Source: Polyangiaceae bacterium
GTDB lineage: Bacteria > Myxococcota_A > Polyangia > Polyangiales > Polyangiaceae
Length of the DNA: 39,440 nt
Direction of reading: 5' to 3'
Assembly: GCA_025453595.1 (NCBI GenBank)
Contig: JALOQB010000023.1
Span: 1 to 39,440 of the forward strand
Positions 16,584 to 28,004 of this stretch are shown here, piece by piece. The position numbers and the translations under genes were made by a program. The notes under the pieces were generated by a model. It ran no database searches. It saw only the letters and a list, made by a program, of their open reading frames with translations, and had not been told where the DNA came from. Each line of letters begins with the position of its first letter. Position 1 is the first letter of the stretch.

Positions 16584-17854
16584 GACAGGGGACACCAGGG
16601 GGAGATTACCTGAAGCGGCGGTCGTCGCGACAGCCCCCAGGGGCCGGCATCAGGCGAGGTCTCCCGGCGCTGCTCTCTTCGCTTACCGATCGGTAAGTCG
16701 TCGCGTTCGTGGCCGTCCTGCGGGGGGCCCCGGTCGAGCCAGGCCCGGGCGGCGCGCTGTCCGGCCTCGTGCATCGCCAGCAGCGCCTTGCGCTCGAAGT
16801 ACAGGTAAGAGCCCGCGTTGAAGGTGCGGCTGGTCTCCGGCCGGATCGCCTCGAAGAGGTCGACCACGCGCAGGGTCGGGCTCTGGAGGTGCAGGGCCAG
16901 CGCGTTGCGCTCCAGCAGCAGCTTGCGGTCGGCGTTGTAGGCGTTCTCGAGGAAGGTGTCGGCGAGCTGCTCGACGGCGGCTCCGAAGCGCTCTTCCGGC
17001 TTGCCGCCCGGGCGTCGAGGGGTGACCAGCACCGGGACCAGCCTCCGGGCGCCCAGGGCGACCGCCGGGGCCATGGGGGTGTTGACCAGGAGGCCGCCGT
17101 CCCACAGCTCGAGCTCCCCCACCGTCACCGGGTTGAAGAGCAGCGGGATCGCCGCGCTCGCCAGCACCATGTCCGGGGTGATGACGGGCTCGTAGCGGTA
17201 GTGGCGGGCGGAGGCCTCGCTGCGCTTGTGTGGGCGGTGGTTGACGATGCGGATCACCGCGCCGGTCTGGGCGTCCACCGTGTTGAGCGCCAGCCTGGTC
17301 TCGGTGCGCAGCCCCCCGCGGCCCAGGGCCGCCTCCAGCCGCTCCGCCAGGGGGGAGATGTCAAACAGGTAGCGGGTGCGGATCGCATCCAGCACGTCGC
17401 TCACCGTGTCAAAGCGCGCGGTGAGCAGGAATTCGAGCGCCATCGACTCGATGCCGCTGGGGCGGAAGGCATGCTTGCGGAGCAGGCCGCCGAAGAGCCG
17501 AGCCTCCCGGATCCGGCGGTCAAAGGCCCGGAGCGGCTCTCGTAGCAGGAGCCGCCCCAGCTCGGCCTGGAGCGACGCGAAGAACGCGGCGTTCGCCTTG
17601 ACCGGTGGGCGATCCGCCAGGTCGAGCCAGAAGCCCAGCATGGCCTCCGGGGAGAGGCCCGCCGCCAGCAGCGCCGCGTTGATGGCCCCCGCGCTCGTCC
17701 CGCTGATGACCGACGGGAGGCGGCAGAAGCCCCGGGGATCGGTCTTCAGGATCTTCCATACACCGACCTGGAAGGCCCCCCGCGCGCCGCCCCCGGAGAG
17801 GACCAGGCCGAGGGGCCGATCCGGGTCAAAAAGAAGCGGGCGGTGCGGCCCCAA
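16469..17854 (-). CDS. Patatin-like phospholipase
   Basis: A Ser-Asp dyad lipid acyl hydrolase. The oxyanion loop GLVLSGGGARGAFQVGV opens the domain, the nucleophile elbow is VISGTSAGAINAAL, and the catalytic Asp is in ELWDGGLLVNTP. The domain is complete, and helices through ARAWLDRGPPQDGHERDD match a usual C-terminus near 16700. Beyond that the frame continues about 80 residues into the esterase gene region to 16469, without recognisable homology. The start is TTG 17854, separated by one base from the stop of the upstream gene, so translational coupling is likely. No alternative ATG or GTG precedes the glycine-rich loop. Confidence 0.85.
   Translation of the reverse strand: MGPHRPLLFDPDRPLGLVLSGGGARGAFQVGVWKILKTDPRGFCRLPSVISGTSAGAINAALLAAGLSPEAMLGFWLDLADRPPVKANAAFFASLQAELGRLLLREPLRAFDRRIREARLFGGLLRKHAFRPSGIESMALEFLLTARFDTVSDVLDAIRTRYLFDISPLAERLEAALGRGGLRTETRLALNTVDAQTGAVIRIVNHRPHKRSEASARHYRYEPVITPDMVLASAAIPLLFNPVTVGELELWDGGLLVNTPMAPAVALGARRLVPVLVTPRRPGGKPEERFGAAVEQLADTFLENAYNADRKLLLERNALALHLQSPTLRVVDLFEAIRPETSRTFNAGSYLYFERKALLAMHEAGQRAARAWLDRGPPQDGHERDDLPIGKRREQRRETSPDAGPWGLSRRPPLQVISPWCPLSCRLVTRFIGPSCRSRKGSSAWSGSISPLPPRGQPFAC
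16682..16697. promoter_or_regulatory. 16-bp perfect palindrome, TetR-type operator candidate
   Basis: CTTACCGATCGGTAAG is a perfect palindrome about 100 bp upstream of the esterase start, over the 3' end of the patatin frame. TetR-family repressors often bind TTAC-CGN(0-2)CG-GTAA-type sites. No TetR gene is in the window, so the regulator would act in trans. Confidence 0.5.
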
Positions 17855-17855
17855 A

Positions 17856-19562
17856 TCAGAGCCCCATCAGCAAGGCGATGACCGTCGGGAGGCTGGACTG
17901 CATGGCCTGCCGTCGCGCCTTGTCGACCTGCATCAGCACGGCGCCGTCGGCGCCCGCGCGAGCCTGCGCGGTGGCGCGGATGCCCTGGGCGCACTCGGGG
18001 GGGAGCACCGGGTCCCCGGCCTGGAGGGTCTTCTCGACGACCCCCTGGCGCACGATCTCGATGGAGCCGGTGCCGACCACGACCAGAGGGGGAGGGGTCT
18101 CGCCGTCGTGGATGGCGATCTCGCCGGGCGTGAGCAGGCGAGGCTGGAGCCAGGCGCAGAGCTGCTCGAAGGTGTGAGGTTCGAGGGAGCCCAGGAGGCC
18201 GCTGGACACGCCGACGAGGCCCAGGACCGGGTTGGCCTGGGCGCGGAGCTGGGCGTCCACCCACGGGCAACCCTGGAAGGTGGCGCTGAGGGGGGCTTCG
18301 CTCCAGGTGGCCACCTCGCACCCTTCCGGGCCCGCGACCATGCGGAGCGGGAGGGTCTTGCCGGCGGTCCCCCGGGCTCGCAAGGTGGATCCGGCCGGCA
18401 GCCGCGCCACGACGATGTCGGAGTGAAACCCGGTGACCAGGGCCTCGCCCTTGAGGACCACGCCGAGGGCAAACCCACGGACGAAATCTCGGGGCTGGAG
18501 CGTCTTGTGCTTGGCGTTCTCCAGGAAGGTGCGCCGCTGCGTCGGGGGGATGTCCGAGAACGCAGGCAGCTCGTCGAGGAGCGTCTGCTTCGGCACCGAA
18601 GCCTCGATCAACGCGGAAGGTACGCTCACCTTCTGCGTGGGAGGAGGGGAGGGGGTATCGGCCGGGTGTTGCGGGGGGGGGAGGCTCGGGGAGACACGCG
18701 CCGGGGGCTGCGGCTCCTTGAGGTCCCGGGGGGGAGGCGCGAGGCCGCCTGGTTTGCGCTGAAGCAGCGTGGTGAGCGTGGGCCCCTGGGGGGATGGCTC
18801 CGGGGGCCGGAAGGTGGCGGGAGGGCCGGCGTCCATCCAGTCGTCGTCGAGGTCAAGGGGCGCCGGGGCGGGGTGCGGCTTCGCCCGGAGCTTGCTCGAG
18901 GGCTCTGCCACGGAGGGGATGGGCGCCGATGGTTGCTCCGGCGCAGGGGGGAACATGGCGAAGAACTCCGCGCCCGCTCCCTTGGGGGGCCACTCCGTCA
19001 CGGTCTCCTCGATCGAGGGCAGCTCGGGCACTGGCGGTAGCGCCTCCACGATCGGGGGGGGCGGGGCGCTCGGGGCACTGGTCTGCGCGCCGGCGGGGGG
19101 CTCCCCGAACTGGAGCGGAGGCCATTCCGTCGCCGTGTTCTCGTCCGCGAATTCCGGCTTCTTTCCCGAGCTATGGGCGAAGGGAGAGGGGCCATCGGGC
19201 CTCGGGGGGGCAGGCGGAGGCTCGGAGGCGTTGCGCAGGGGCGGCGGTCTGGGGGGGGCCTTGGGAGGCGCCTTGGGGGCGGCCGGCGTCGCCTCGACCA
19301 GCTCCTCGATCTCGGCGATCTCCTCCACCGGAGGTTCGACCTCGACCTCGATCTCGACTTCTCGCGGCTTGAGGAAGGTGAGGATCACCTCCAGCTCCCG
19401 GGCTCGCCCCTCTTGCCCGGCTTCCCGGGCGATGGAGGAGGCCCGTCGGAGCCAGTTGAGCGCGTCTTCCCTGTCACCTCGCTTCCAGAGCGCGCTGGCG
19501 GTTTCGAGGGCCCAGGCAATGTCTTCGGGGTCTGAAGGGAGTGGAGCGGGAATTTCCGCCAT
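17856..19562 (-). CDS. Proline-rich protein with N-terminal helical repeat and C-terminal cNMP-fold-like lobes
   Basis: 568 residues, not recognised as a named family. Residues 12-60 (IAWALETASALWKRGDREDALNWL) look like a TPR-type helical pair. About 65-340 is Pro/Ala/Glu-rich and probably disordered. It contains two TEWPP motifs, which look like a repeated short docking motif. The C-terminal 220 residues hold two beta-rich lobes resembling cyclic-nucleotide-binding folds (FVRGFALGVVLKGEALVTG... and LTPGEIAIHDGETPPPLVVVGTGSIEI...), without a clear phosphate-binding cassette Arg. This layout occurs in myxobacterial signalling proteins of unknown function. It heads an apparent operon with the patatin and esterase genes. 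Confidence 0.65.
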   Translation of the reverse strand: MAEIPAPLPSDPEDIAWALETASALWKRGDREDALNWLRRASSIAREAGQEGRARELEVILTFLKPREVEIEVEVEPPVEEIAEIEELVEATPAAPKAPPKAPPRPPPLRNASEPPPAPPRPDGPSPFAHSSGKKPEFADENTATEWPPLQFGEPPAGAQTSAPSAPPPPIVEALPPVPELPSIEETVTEWPPKGAGAEFFAMFPPAPEQPSAPIPSVAEPSSKLRAKPHPAPAPLDLDDDWMDAGPPATFRPPEPSPQGPTLTTLLQRKPGGLAPPPRDLKEPQPPARVSPSLPPPQHPADTPSPPPTQKVSVPSALIEASVPKQTLLDELPAFSDIPPTQRRTFLENAKHKTLQPRDFVRGFALGVVLKGEALVTGFHSDIVVARLPAGSTLRARGTAGKTLPLRMVAGPEGCEVATWSEAPLSATFQGCPWVDAQLRAQANPVLGLVGVSSGLLGSLEPHTFEQLCAWLQPRLLTPGEIAIHDGETPPPLVVVGTGSIEIVRQGVVEKTLQAGDPVLPPECAQGIRATAQARAGADGAVLMQVDKARRQAMQSSLPTVIALLMGL

Positions 19563-19577
19563 CGTGCACCGGCCTTG

Positions 19578-19606
19578 ATTCTAGCGAAGATCGCCCGGAA
19601 ACCGAA
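19578..19606 (-). promoter_or_regulatory. Promoter of the TPR/cNMP-like-patatin-esterase operon
   Basis: Minus strand: TTCGGT (19606-19601), a 17-bp spacer, then TAGAAT (19583-19578), 15 bp before the ATG at 19562. This would leave a leader of only about 8 nt. Confidence 0.5.
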
Positions 19607-19663
19607 CAAACCGACGCCTTGTTGCCTCGTTGCCACGCAGCCACAGGCGCGGTCCTGGCGCTT

Positions 19664-21781
19664 TCACCCGTTAAAAGGCCCCGAGAGCCGGGCCCCGAGC
19701 CTCGCCACCTGGCGCGCCCCCCGGGTGGCCCAGCCCCCGAGCGTGTCGATCACCAGGCCCACCGCCCTCTGCGGAGCCTGCGTCGCCTCGGCCTCTTGCC
19801 ATCGCTCCGGGCGCTCCGTCCCGTAGCGAACCCGGGACCAGCGCGCCCCCAGCAACCCCGCTCCGGTGAGCAGCACCCACTGGATCACCATGAGCGCCGT
19901 CACCGCAGGTACCGAGGCCCGCAGCGCTGGCGTCGAGGTCAACCAGCTCGCCAGCGGCGCCTCGTACAGCGCCGACGCCCCCAGCGGCCCCACCAGCACC
20001 AACCAGGCCCCCAGCACCGGGGTCAGGCGCGCTGGCAGACCCGCGAAGGATGGGTCAACAATGATATCATCCGGTTCTTCCTCGTCGCGACGCTGGTTCT
20101 TGGGAGGCATCGGGAGGGGGCGCTCCCCCTCGGTCACGGCGTACACCACGCGACCGACGGAGGCCCCCAGCAGGGCAGCGAGGGGGAGATGGAGGAGGGC
20201 GCTCCTGCCGGGGACCCGCAAGGCCTCGAGGAAGCCAAAACCGACGGGCAAGAGGCCGATCAGCGCCGCGTAGGACAGCTTGAGCCAGCGAGCCTCCGTC
20301 GTGGAGGCGGTGCCCTGGAAGGAGGCGAGCTCGAAGGGGCGCCCAGAGGGTTCAAGCAGGGCGAGGATCCAGAGCCCGAGGCCCGCCGCGGAGGAGAGCG
20401 TGACCCCGAGGAGCACCGAGGCCGTGGTTGCCCCCGCGCTCGCCGCGGCGAGGCTGCTCACCACCGCCGCCGCCGCGCCCAGGCCGAGGGCGCGGCCTGG
20501 CTGGGTCTCGCGGAAGCTCACCAGGGCCATCCAGGCGGCGGCCCCCATGGCGGCCCAGGCAGGCCAGGTCGGCCACCCCCCCAGCACCCCCAGCAGCGGC
20601 AGCCAGCGCGCGCCGAGGTGCGTCACCACCAGCAGCGAGCCCACCTGGGGGACGAGCAGGGCGAGGGCCCTCGGGCGGCGCGCCATCGCCCCGGCCCGCA
20701 GCGGCAGCGCCTTGAGGGCGAGCCCCAGCAGCAGCAGACCGGCGGCCCAGGTTGCCACCGGGGCCCCGAGCAGCCGCCCCTCCGCCAGCCGGGAGCGCAG
20801 CACCACCAGCTCCTTGTCGTTGCGCAGGGCGAAGAGCGCCTGGCTCCCGTGGGGGTCGGCGGCGCCGTCCGCGCGCAGCAGCGAGATCTCCGCGCCCTCG
20901 GGTATCCGGAACTTCCGGATATCCACGGTGTTCATGCCATGGCCGGGGTCCACGGTGATGGTGTGGGGCCCGGAGGGGACCGGGACGCGGGCGAAGGGAG
21001 CCTCGGCGAGGGGCTGCGCGTTATTGTCAAGGAAGACCCTGGCGCCGGGCAAGCTGCCGAGGGTGAGGGAAGCGCCAGAGGAGGCCGGGCGGGTGGCGTT
21101 GGCGGCCTCGCGGATCACGGGGACAACGGCGGGGCGCGGGGCGAGGACGAGCTCGCCGGAAGCCCAGGAGCCGGCCTGGCCCCAGGTAAGGATGGCCGCG
21201 GCCGTCCAGAGGAGGATCTCCCCGGCGAGGGGGGATGCGCCCAGGGGAGCCTCCTCGTGGTGGGCCCGGATCGCGAGGAGCCCGAGGAGGGTCAGCGCGC
21301 CGGAGCCCAGGGCCGCCACCAGCGGGCAAGAGGCCAGGAGCGCGAGGAGCGCGGCGGCGGTGGCGGCGGCGGCGAAGGCGGCGAGGGTGAGCTGCCTTCG
21401 CAGGGGCAGGGGGGAGGTGGCCAGGGCCAGCTGACCCAGGGAGGCGATGAGCAGCAAGGTGAGCGCCAGGAGCGCGCCGGTCGGGTCGAAGGAGAGGCCC
21501 AGGTGCAGGTCGATGGTCCCGGCGCGGAACAACAGGGGACCCGGGGCGACCAGGAGGCGACCGGAACCATCCAGCCGTGCGAGCCGGTACACCAGGGGCA
21601 GGGCGGCGAGGAGCGCGAGCCAGACGGAGGCAGGGGCGAGCCAGCCGGTGCCGCCTTCGGGTTCTTCTTCCATGCGCGCGGCCCGGGCGGCCAGCAAGGC
21701 GCCAGCGGAGGGCACCAGGGGGAGCGCCCAGAGCAGCGGGGCCACCTCGACCGCCGGGGCTATCCCGGAGAAATCTGCCAT
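19664..21781 (-). CDS. Polytopic membrane protein, divergent NuoL-like, with PEGA-like insert
   Basis: 705 residues from ATG 21781, preceded by AGGAG. There are many hydrophobic helices in two blocks (about 10-210 and 315-670). The N-terminal pattern (LLWALPLVPSAGALL, then LHLGLSFDPTGALLALTLLL) recalls the start of NADH-quinone oxidoreductase subunit L and related antiporter subunits. The charged residues and central motifs of a working proton channel are not evident. Residues 236-300 form a soluble insert, GASLTLGSLPGARVFLDNNA through GPHTITVDPGHG, resembling a PEGA carbohydrate-associated beta domain. No other nuo genes are nearby. A degenerate complex-I-like or carrier role is a guess; the coding status is secure. 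Confidence 0.55.
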   Translation of the reverse strand: MADFSGIAPAVEVAPLLWALPLVPSAGALLAARAARMEEEPEGGTGWLAPASVWLALLAALPLVYRLARLDGSGRLLVAPGPLLFRAGTIDLHLGLSFDPTGALLALTLLLIASLGQLALATSPLPLRRQLTLAAFAAAATAAALLALLASCPLVAALGSGALTLLGLLAIRAHHEEAPLGASPLAGEILLWTAAAILTWGQAGSWASGELVLAPRPAVVPVIREAANATRPASSGASLTLGSLPGARVFLDNNAQPLAEAPFARVPVPSGPHTITVDPGHGMNTVDIRKFRIPEGAEISLLRADGAADPHGSQALFALRNDKELVVLRSRLAEGRLLGAPVATWAAGLLLLGLALKALPLRAGAMARRPRALALLVPQVGSLLVVTHLGARWLPLLGVLGGWPTWPAWAAMGAAAWMALVSFRETQPGRALGLGAAAAVVSSLAAASAGATTASVLLGVTLSSAAGLGLWILALLEPSGRPFELASFQGTASTTEARWLKLSYAALIGLLPVGFGFLEALRVPGRSALLHLPLAALLGASVGRVVYAVTEGERPLPMPPKNQRRDEEEPDDIIVDPSFAGLPARLTPVLGAWLVLVGPLGASALYEAPLASWLTSTPALRASVPAVTALMVIQWVLLTGAGLLGARWSRVRYGTERPERWQEAEATQAPQRAVGLVIDTLGGWATRGARQVARLGARLSGPFNG
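20903..20921. repeat. 19-bp perfect palindrome inside the NuoL-like gene
   Basis: TATCCGGAACTTCCGGATA is a 9-1-9 hairpin sharing its centre with 15-mers found in two lipoprotein genes of this window. Here it lies in ordinary coding sequence (DIRKFRIP), not in a low-complexity tract. Confidence 0.7.
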
Positions 21782-21879
21782 GGCTCCTCATGCACCGGGG
21801 GGGGCTGCCGCCGCAAGGGTCCGGTGACCCCCCTCGCCGTTCGCGGCGGTGCTATCGAGCACCGGGACGAGGTCCTTCG

Positions 21880-22941
21880 ATGAACACCGATGAGCTGGTC
21901 CACCAACGCGCCCGGGAGCTGGGCTTCGACGCCGTCGGTATCGCCCGCGCGGATGTCCCGCTCGACGTGGAGTTCGAGCGCTACGAGGCGTTCCTGGAGG
22001 CCGGGATGGCGGGGGCCATGGAGTGGCTGGGGGAGAACCGGGAGGCCCGGCGCAGGCTGGACACCCCGGAGCTGCTCGCCGGCGCTCGCAGCGTGATCTG
22101 CGTCGCGGTCCGTTACGGTCGCCCGGAAGGGGAGGTGGCCCCTGGCTCTGTCGCGGCCCTCATCGCCCGCTACGCCAGGGGGCAGGACTACCACAACAGC
22201 ATCCGCAAGCGGCTCCGCAAGCTCGCCGCCCATGTCCGCACCCTCGGGCCCGGCGTGGAGGCGCGCCCCATGATCGACACGGCCCCGGTCCTGGAGCGCG
22301 CCTGGGCGGCCCGCTCCGGCCTCGGGTTCATCGGGAAAAATGGGCTCATCATCGTCCCTGGTCAGGGCTCGTACCTGCTCCTCGGAGAGGTCATCACCAC
22401 CCTCGCCCTCACCCCCAGCACCCCCCTGCAGGAGCGCTGCGGATCCTGCACGCGGTGCCTCGATGCCTGCCCCACCGGCGCCTTCCCCGCCCCCTTCGTC
22501 CTGGACGCGCGGCGCTGCATCGCTGCCCTCACCATCGAGCAGCGAGGTCCGCTGGAGGAGCCCCTCCGCGCGGCCGTGGGCGAGCACCTCTTCGGCTGCG
22601 ATGTCTGCCAGGAGGTCTGCCCGTTCAACCGCACCCGCCCCGCTCCGCCGGAGCGTACCCGGGTGTTTGCGCCCCTGGAGCGCTGGCAACAGATGACCCC
22701 GGAGGCGCTCCTGGAGGAGGCCGATCTGGACACGATCCGCGGCGGATCGCCCTTGTTTCGTTGCCCTCCGGCGGAGCTGCTGCGCAACGCCATCTCGGTG
22801 CTCGCCCACCGCCGCGCCCGCCACGCGGCCCCCGCCATCGAGCGGATCGCCCGGGGCCACCCGGAGCCCTGGCTTCAGGAGCATGCGCGCTGGGCGCTCG
22901 GCTTGCTCTTGCCCCCCGGCGGCGTTTCTCCTGGGATGTGA
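21880..22941 (+). CDS. queG: Epoxyqueuosine reductase QueG
   Basis: The cobalamin- and iron-sulfur-dependent enzyme for the last step of queuosine synthesis in tRNA (epoxyqueuosine to queuosine). 353 residues from ATG 21880. The catalytic Asp is D133 in MIDTAPVLER. The LGFIGKNGLII segment follows. Two [4Fe-4S] sets are present: C187-C190-C193-C197 (CGSCTRCLDACP) and C240-C243-C247 (CDVCQEVCP). The C-terminal part reads as HEAT-like helices (LLRNAISVLAHRRAR). It is divergent from the NuoL-like gene and 3 bp upstream of the next gene, so it probably forms a two-gene unit. Confidence 0.94.
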   Translation: MNTDELVHQRARELGFDAVGIARADVPLDVEFERYEAFLEAGMAGAMEWLGENREARRRLDTPELLAGARSVICVAVRYGRPEGEVAPGSVAALIARYARGQDYHNSIRKRLRKLAAHVRTLGPGVEARPMIDTAPVLERAWAARSGLGFIGKNGLIIVPGQGSYLLLGEVITTLALTPSTPLQERCGSCTRCLDACPTGAFPAPFVLDARRCIAALTIEQRGPLEEPLRAAVGEHLFGCDVCQEVCPFNRTRPAPPERTRVFAPLERWQQMTPEALLEEADLDTIRGGSPLFRCPPAELLRNAISVLAHRRARHAAPAIERIARGHPEPWLQEHARWALGLLLPPGGVSPGM

Positions 22942-22944
22942 CCC

Positions 22945-23874
22945 ATGGCAAAGGCGCTCTCTCGCTGGCAAGTGTTCCCTCACGGGCCCCTCGAACAACT
23001 GGAAGACAACCTGTGGCGTGTGGAGCAGCCGCTGCCCCGCTCCCCCCTGCATCGCGTCTTCTCGGTGGCCCGGATGAACGACGGCAAGCTGCTCTTTCAC
23101 AGCGCCATCGCCCTGGAAGAGCCCGCGATGCGCACCCTCGAAGGGGCCGGCGCGCCGGCCTTCCTGGTCGTCCCCAACGGGTTCCACCGCCTCGACGCCC
23201 GCATCTTCAAGGACCGCTACCCCGCGATGCGCGTGGTCGCTCCCCGGGGGTCCCGGGTCAAGGTCGAGGAGGTGGTCCCCGTGGACCTGACCTGCGAGCA
23301 GTTCCCGGGGGATGAGTCCGTTCGTATGGAAACTCTGGATGGTACGGGGGAGCAGGAGGCGGTGCTCATCGTCCGCTCCGGCGAGCGCACCACGCTGATC
23401 TTCAACGATGCGGTCTTCAACATGCCCCACCAGCCGGGGCTCCCGGGCCTCGCGCTCCGGGCCCTCGGGTCCTCCGGGGGGCCCCGGGTCAGCCGCCTCG
23501 CGCGCCTGCTGCTCGTGAAGGATCGGGGGGCGTTCCGGTCTCACCTGGAGCGGCTCGCCGGGCTCCAGGGGCTGGCCCGGGTGATCGTCTCCCACCACGA
23601 GGTCATCGAGCGCGACGCCGCCGGTGTCCTGCGCCGCGTGGCCTCGACGCTCTTAAGTTCATGGTGGCGATGCGCACCACGGGCCCGAGGCGCACCGTCA
23701 TCTCGGGCCCCGGATGCTCGAGCAGATCGCCGTCGATCATGTAGGCGATCTTGCCCGTCGAGGAGCGCACCACGGCCTGGTGGGTCAGCCGATCGATGGC
23801 CTTGCCCTCCTTCATCGGGGCCGCGCGGTGGATGCGGGGGAGGTCCGCGACAAAACCGAGCGGCGAGGCCGTGA
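22945..23874 (+). CDS. DUF4336-like (metallo-hydrolase-related) protein
   Basis: The recognisable domain, about 235 residues to 23650, reads GKLLFHSAIALEEPAMRTLE, then VVPNGFHRLDARIFKDRYP, MRVVAPRGSR and a closing [12 protein letters not shown]. This follows the DUF4336 pattern, proteins related to the metallo-beta-lactamase fold and of unknown function. The usual HxHxDH site is absent. After ASTL at about 23650 the frame misses the TAA in CTTAAG by one base and continues about 75 residues as an Arg/Ser/Pro-rich tail antisense to the lipid-kinase gene, stopping at 23874. It starts 3 bp after queG. Confidence 0.68.
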   Translation: MAKALSRWQVFPHGPLEQLEDNLWRVEQPLPRSPLHRVFSVARMNDGKLLFHSAIALEEPAMRTLEGAGAPAFLVVPNGFHRLDARIFKDRYPAMRVVAPRGSRVKVEEVVPVDLTCEQFPGDESVRMETLDGTGEQEAVLIVRSGERTTLIFNDAVFNMPHQPGLPGLALRALGSSGGPRVSRLARLLLVKDRGAFRSHLERLAGLQGLARVIVSHHEVIERDAAGVLRRVASTLLSSWWRCAPRARGAPSSRAPDARADRRRSCRRSCPSRSAPRPGGSADRWPCPPSSGPRGGCGGGPRQNRAARP

Positions 23875-24604
23875 CCCCCTGGATATGGAAGCTCCCTGGG
23901 CGGCGCCCCGCCAGGTAATAAGGCTGGAACCCCAGCCCGATGTCCGGGATCGTCCCTGCGCCGACGCAGAGGTAAGGCTGCATCGGCCACCGCTCGCCGT
24001 CGCCAAGCTCGACCTCGACCCGCACCGGCTCGGTCATCCGGCGGATCATCGCCCCGTTCATCGCGGCGCTCACGATGCCCCGCGCCAGGGTCTTGGCGGC
24101 GGTCCAGGGCGAGGGGGCGCCGGTGTCGTAGTACTCCCGGAGGTAGGCCGGGATCACCCCGATGCCCCAGAGAAAACCCAGCTTCCCCTCGATGTTCATC
24201 GTCCGCTGCTCCACCACCGGGAGGCGTGGGGTCGCCATGTAACGACGCACCAGCCGGTCGAGCAGCCCCTCGGGCTGCCCGCCAGGTAGCCGGAGCGAGT
24301 TGGCCACCGTGTTCATCGTGCCGCCTCGCAGGAAGGCCACCGTCGGCAGCGGCTCGGAGCCGTACACTTCATGGAAGTGCGTGAGCGTCACGTAGTTGGT
24401 GCCGTCTCCCCCCGCTATCCCCAGCACATCGATCTTCTGCCGACGGAAATCTTCCGCCGCCTTCGCCAGCTCTTCGAGCGAGTGAGGCATGGCCACCACC
24501 CCTCGATCTCCGAGCTGACGGGCCAGCCTGGCGCCGGTGCTGGGGTCGCGCCGGTTGGCTCCGGCACGTGGGTTGATCACAAGACCGATCCCGGACATGT
24601 TCAC
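23603..24604 (-). CDS. Diacylglycerol/lipid-kinase family protein (DAGK catalytic domain)
   Basis: 333 residues. [14 protein letters not shown] opens the DAGK fold. The ATP-binding GGDGTN is at 65-70 and RGGTMN at 93-98, both diagnostic for the diacylglycerol/sphingosine/YegS-type kinase family. The C-terminal beta-sandwich follows ([19 protein letters not shown]). The substrate lipid cannot be named. Start codons available are GTG 24604 and ATG 24598. The domain ends near VRIATMN (23665). The last 19 residues are basic and run past the CTTAAG junction, overlapping the convergent DUF4336-like frame by about 270 bp. Confidence 0.85.
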   Translation of the reverse strand: MNMSGIGLVINPRAGANRRDPSTGARLARQLGDRGVVAMPHSLEELAKAAEDFRRQKIDVLGIAGGDGTNYVTLTHFHEVYGSEPLPTVAFLRGGTMNTVANSLRLPGGQPEGLLDRLVRRYMATPRLPVVEQRTMNIEGKLGFLWGIGVIPAYLREYYDTGAPSPWTAAKTLARGIVSAAMNGAMIRRMTEPVRVEVELGDGERWPMQPYLCVGAGTIPDIGLGFQPYYLAGRRPGSFHIQGVTASPLGFVADLPRIHRAAPMKEGKAIDRLTHQAVVRSSTGKIAYMIDGDLLEHPGPEMTVRLGPVVRIATMNLRASRPRGAGHRRRRAR

Positions 24605-24719
24605 CTCGAACGACCACCGTGCCCCCTCGGCTCGGCGCTGTCACGATCCGGTCATGCAACCGCCGTGCAACCGCTGCTTATCCCACATTTTGACGCAACC
24701 CCACGGCGGAAGGCACCTC

Positions 24720-24743
24720 GTTTACGCACCGCGCTGTGTAAAC
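24720..24743. promoter_or_regulatory. GTTTAC-N12-GTAAAC inverted repeat in promoter region
   Basis: It lies in the 286-bp intergenic region between the DAGK-type kinase and the DUF4215 gene. The inner bases extend the symmetry imperfectly (GTTTACGCA facing TGTGTAAAC). A candidate -10 TAGGGT (24811-24816) is about 70 bp downstream. An operator for one or both divergent genes is possible. Confidence 0.35.
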
Positions 24744-24890
24744 CCTTCCGCACAAAACCTTCCGAGGGGGAGAGCCAGCCGACCCACCCTCTTGTTTCTT
24801 GCTCGGCCCCTAGGGTATTTACCCGAGACAATTGCCCTGATCAGGCGCATTTCGTGCCACGACGGTGTGGGCAGCAAGTCGAGCAATCCG

Positions 24891-27959
<3,069 letters not shown>

Positions 27960-27990
27960 CCTGCACGGTCGCCTGCGAGCCGTTCTTTGC

Positions 27991-27996
27991 TATGCT
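27991..27996 (+). promoter_or_regulatory. Candidate -10 box of a leaderless transcript (MNIO operon)
   Basis: TATGCT stands 8 bp before GTG 28005, with no Shine-Dalgarno between. It would give the MNIO gene its own transcript even if it is also read from the DUF4215 gene. No matching -35 is seen. Confidence 0.4.
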
Positions 27997-28004
27997 CGCA
28001 GGCC

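Noticed and set aside
19664-21781. Plus-strand 780-codon frame across the NuoL-like gene
   Set aside because: Gly/Arg/Gln-rich, no domain; the minus strand encodes regular membrane helices and has a ribosome-binding site.
27987-28004. TTG 27987 as start of the MNIO enzyme
   Set aside because: It adds only six residues and overlaps the candidate -10 box; GTG 28005 leaves normal spacing and a normal N-terminus.
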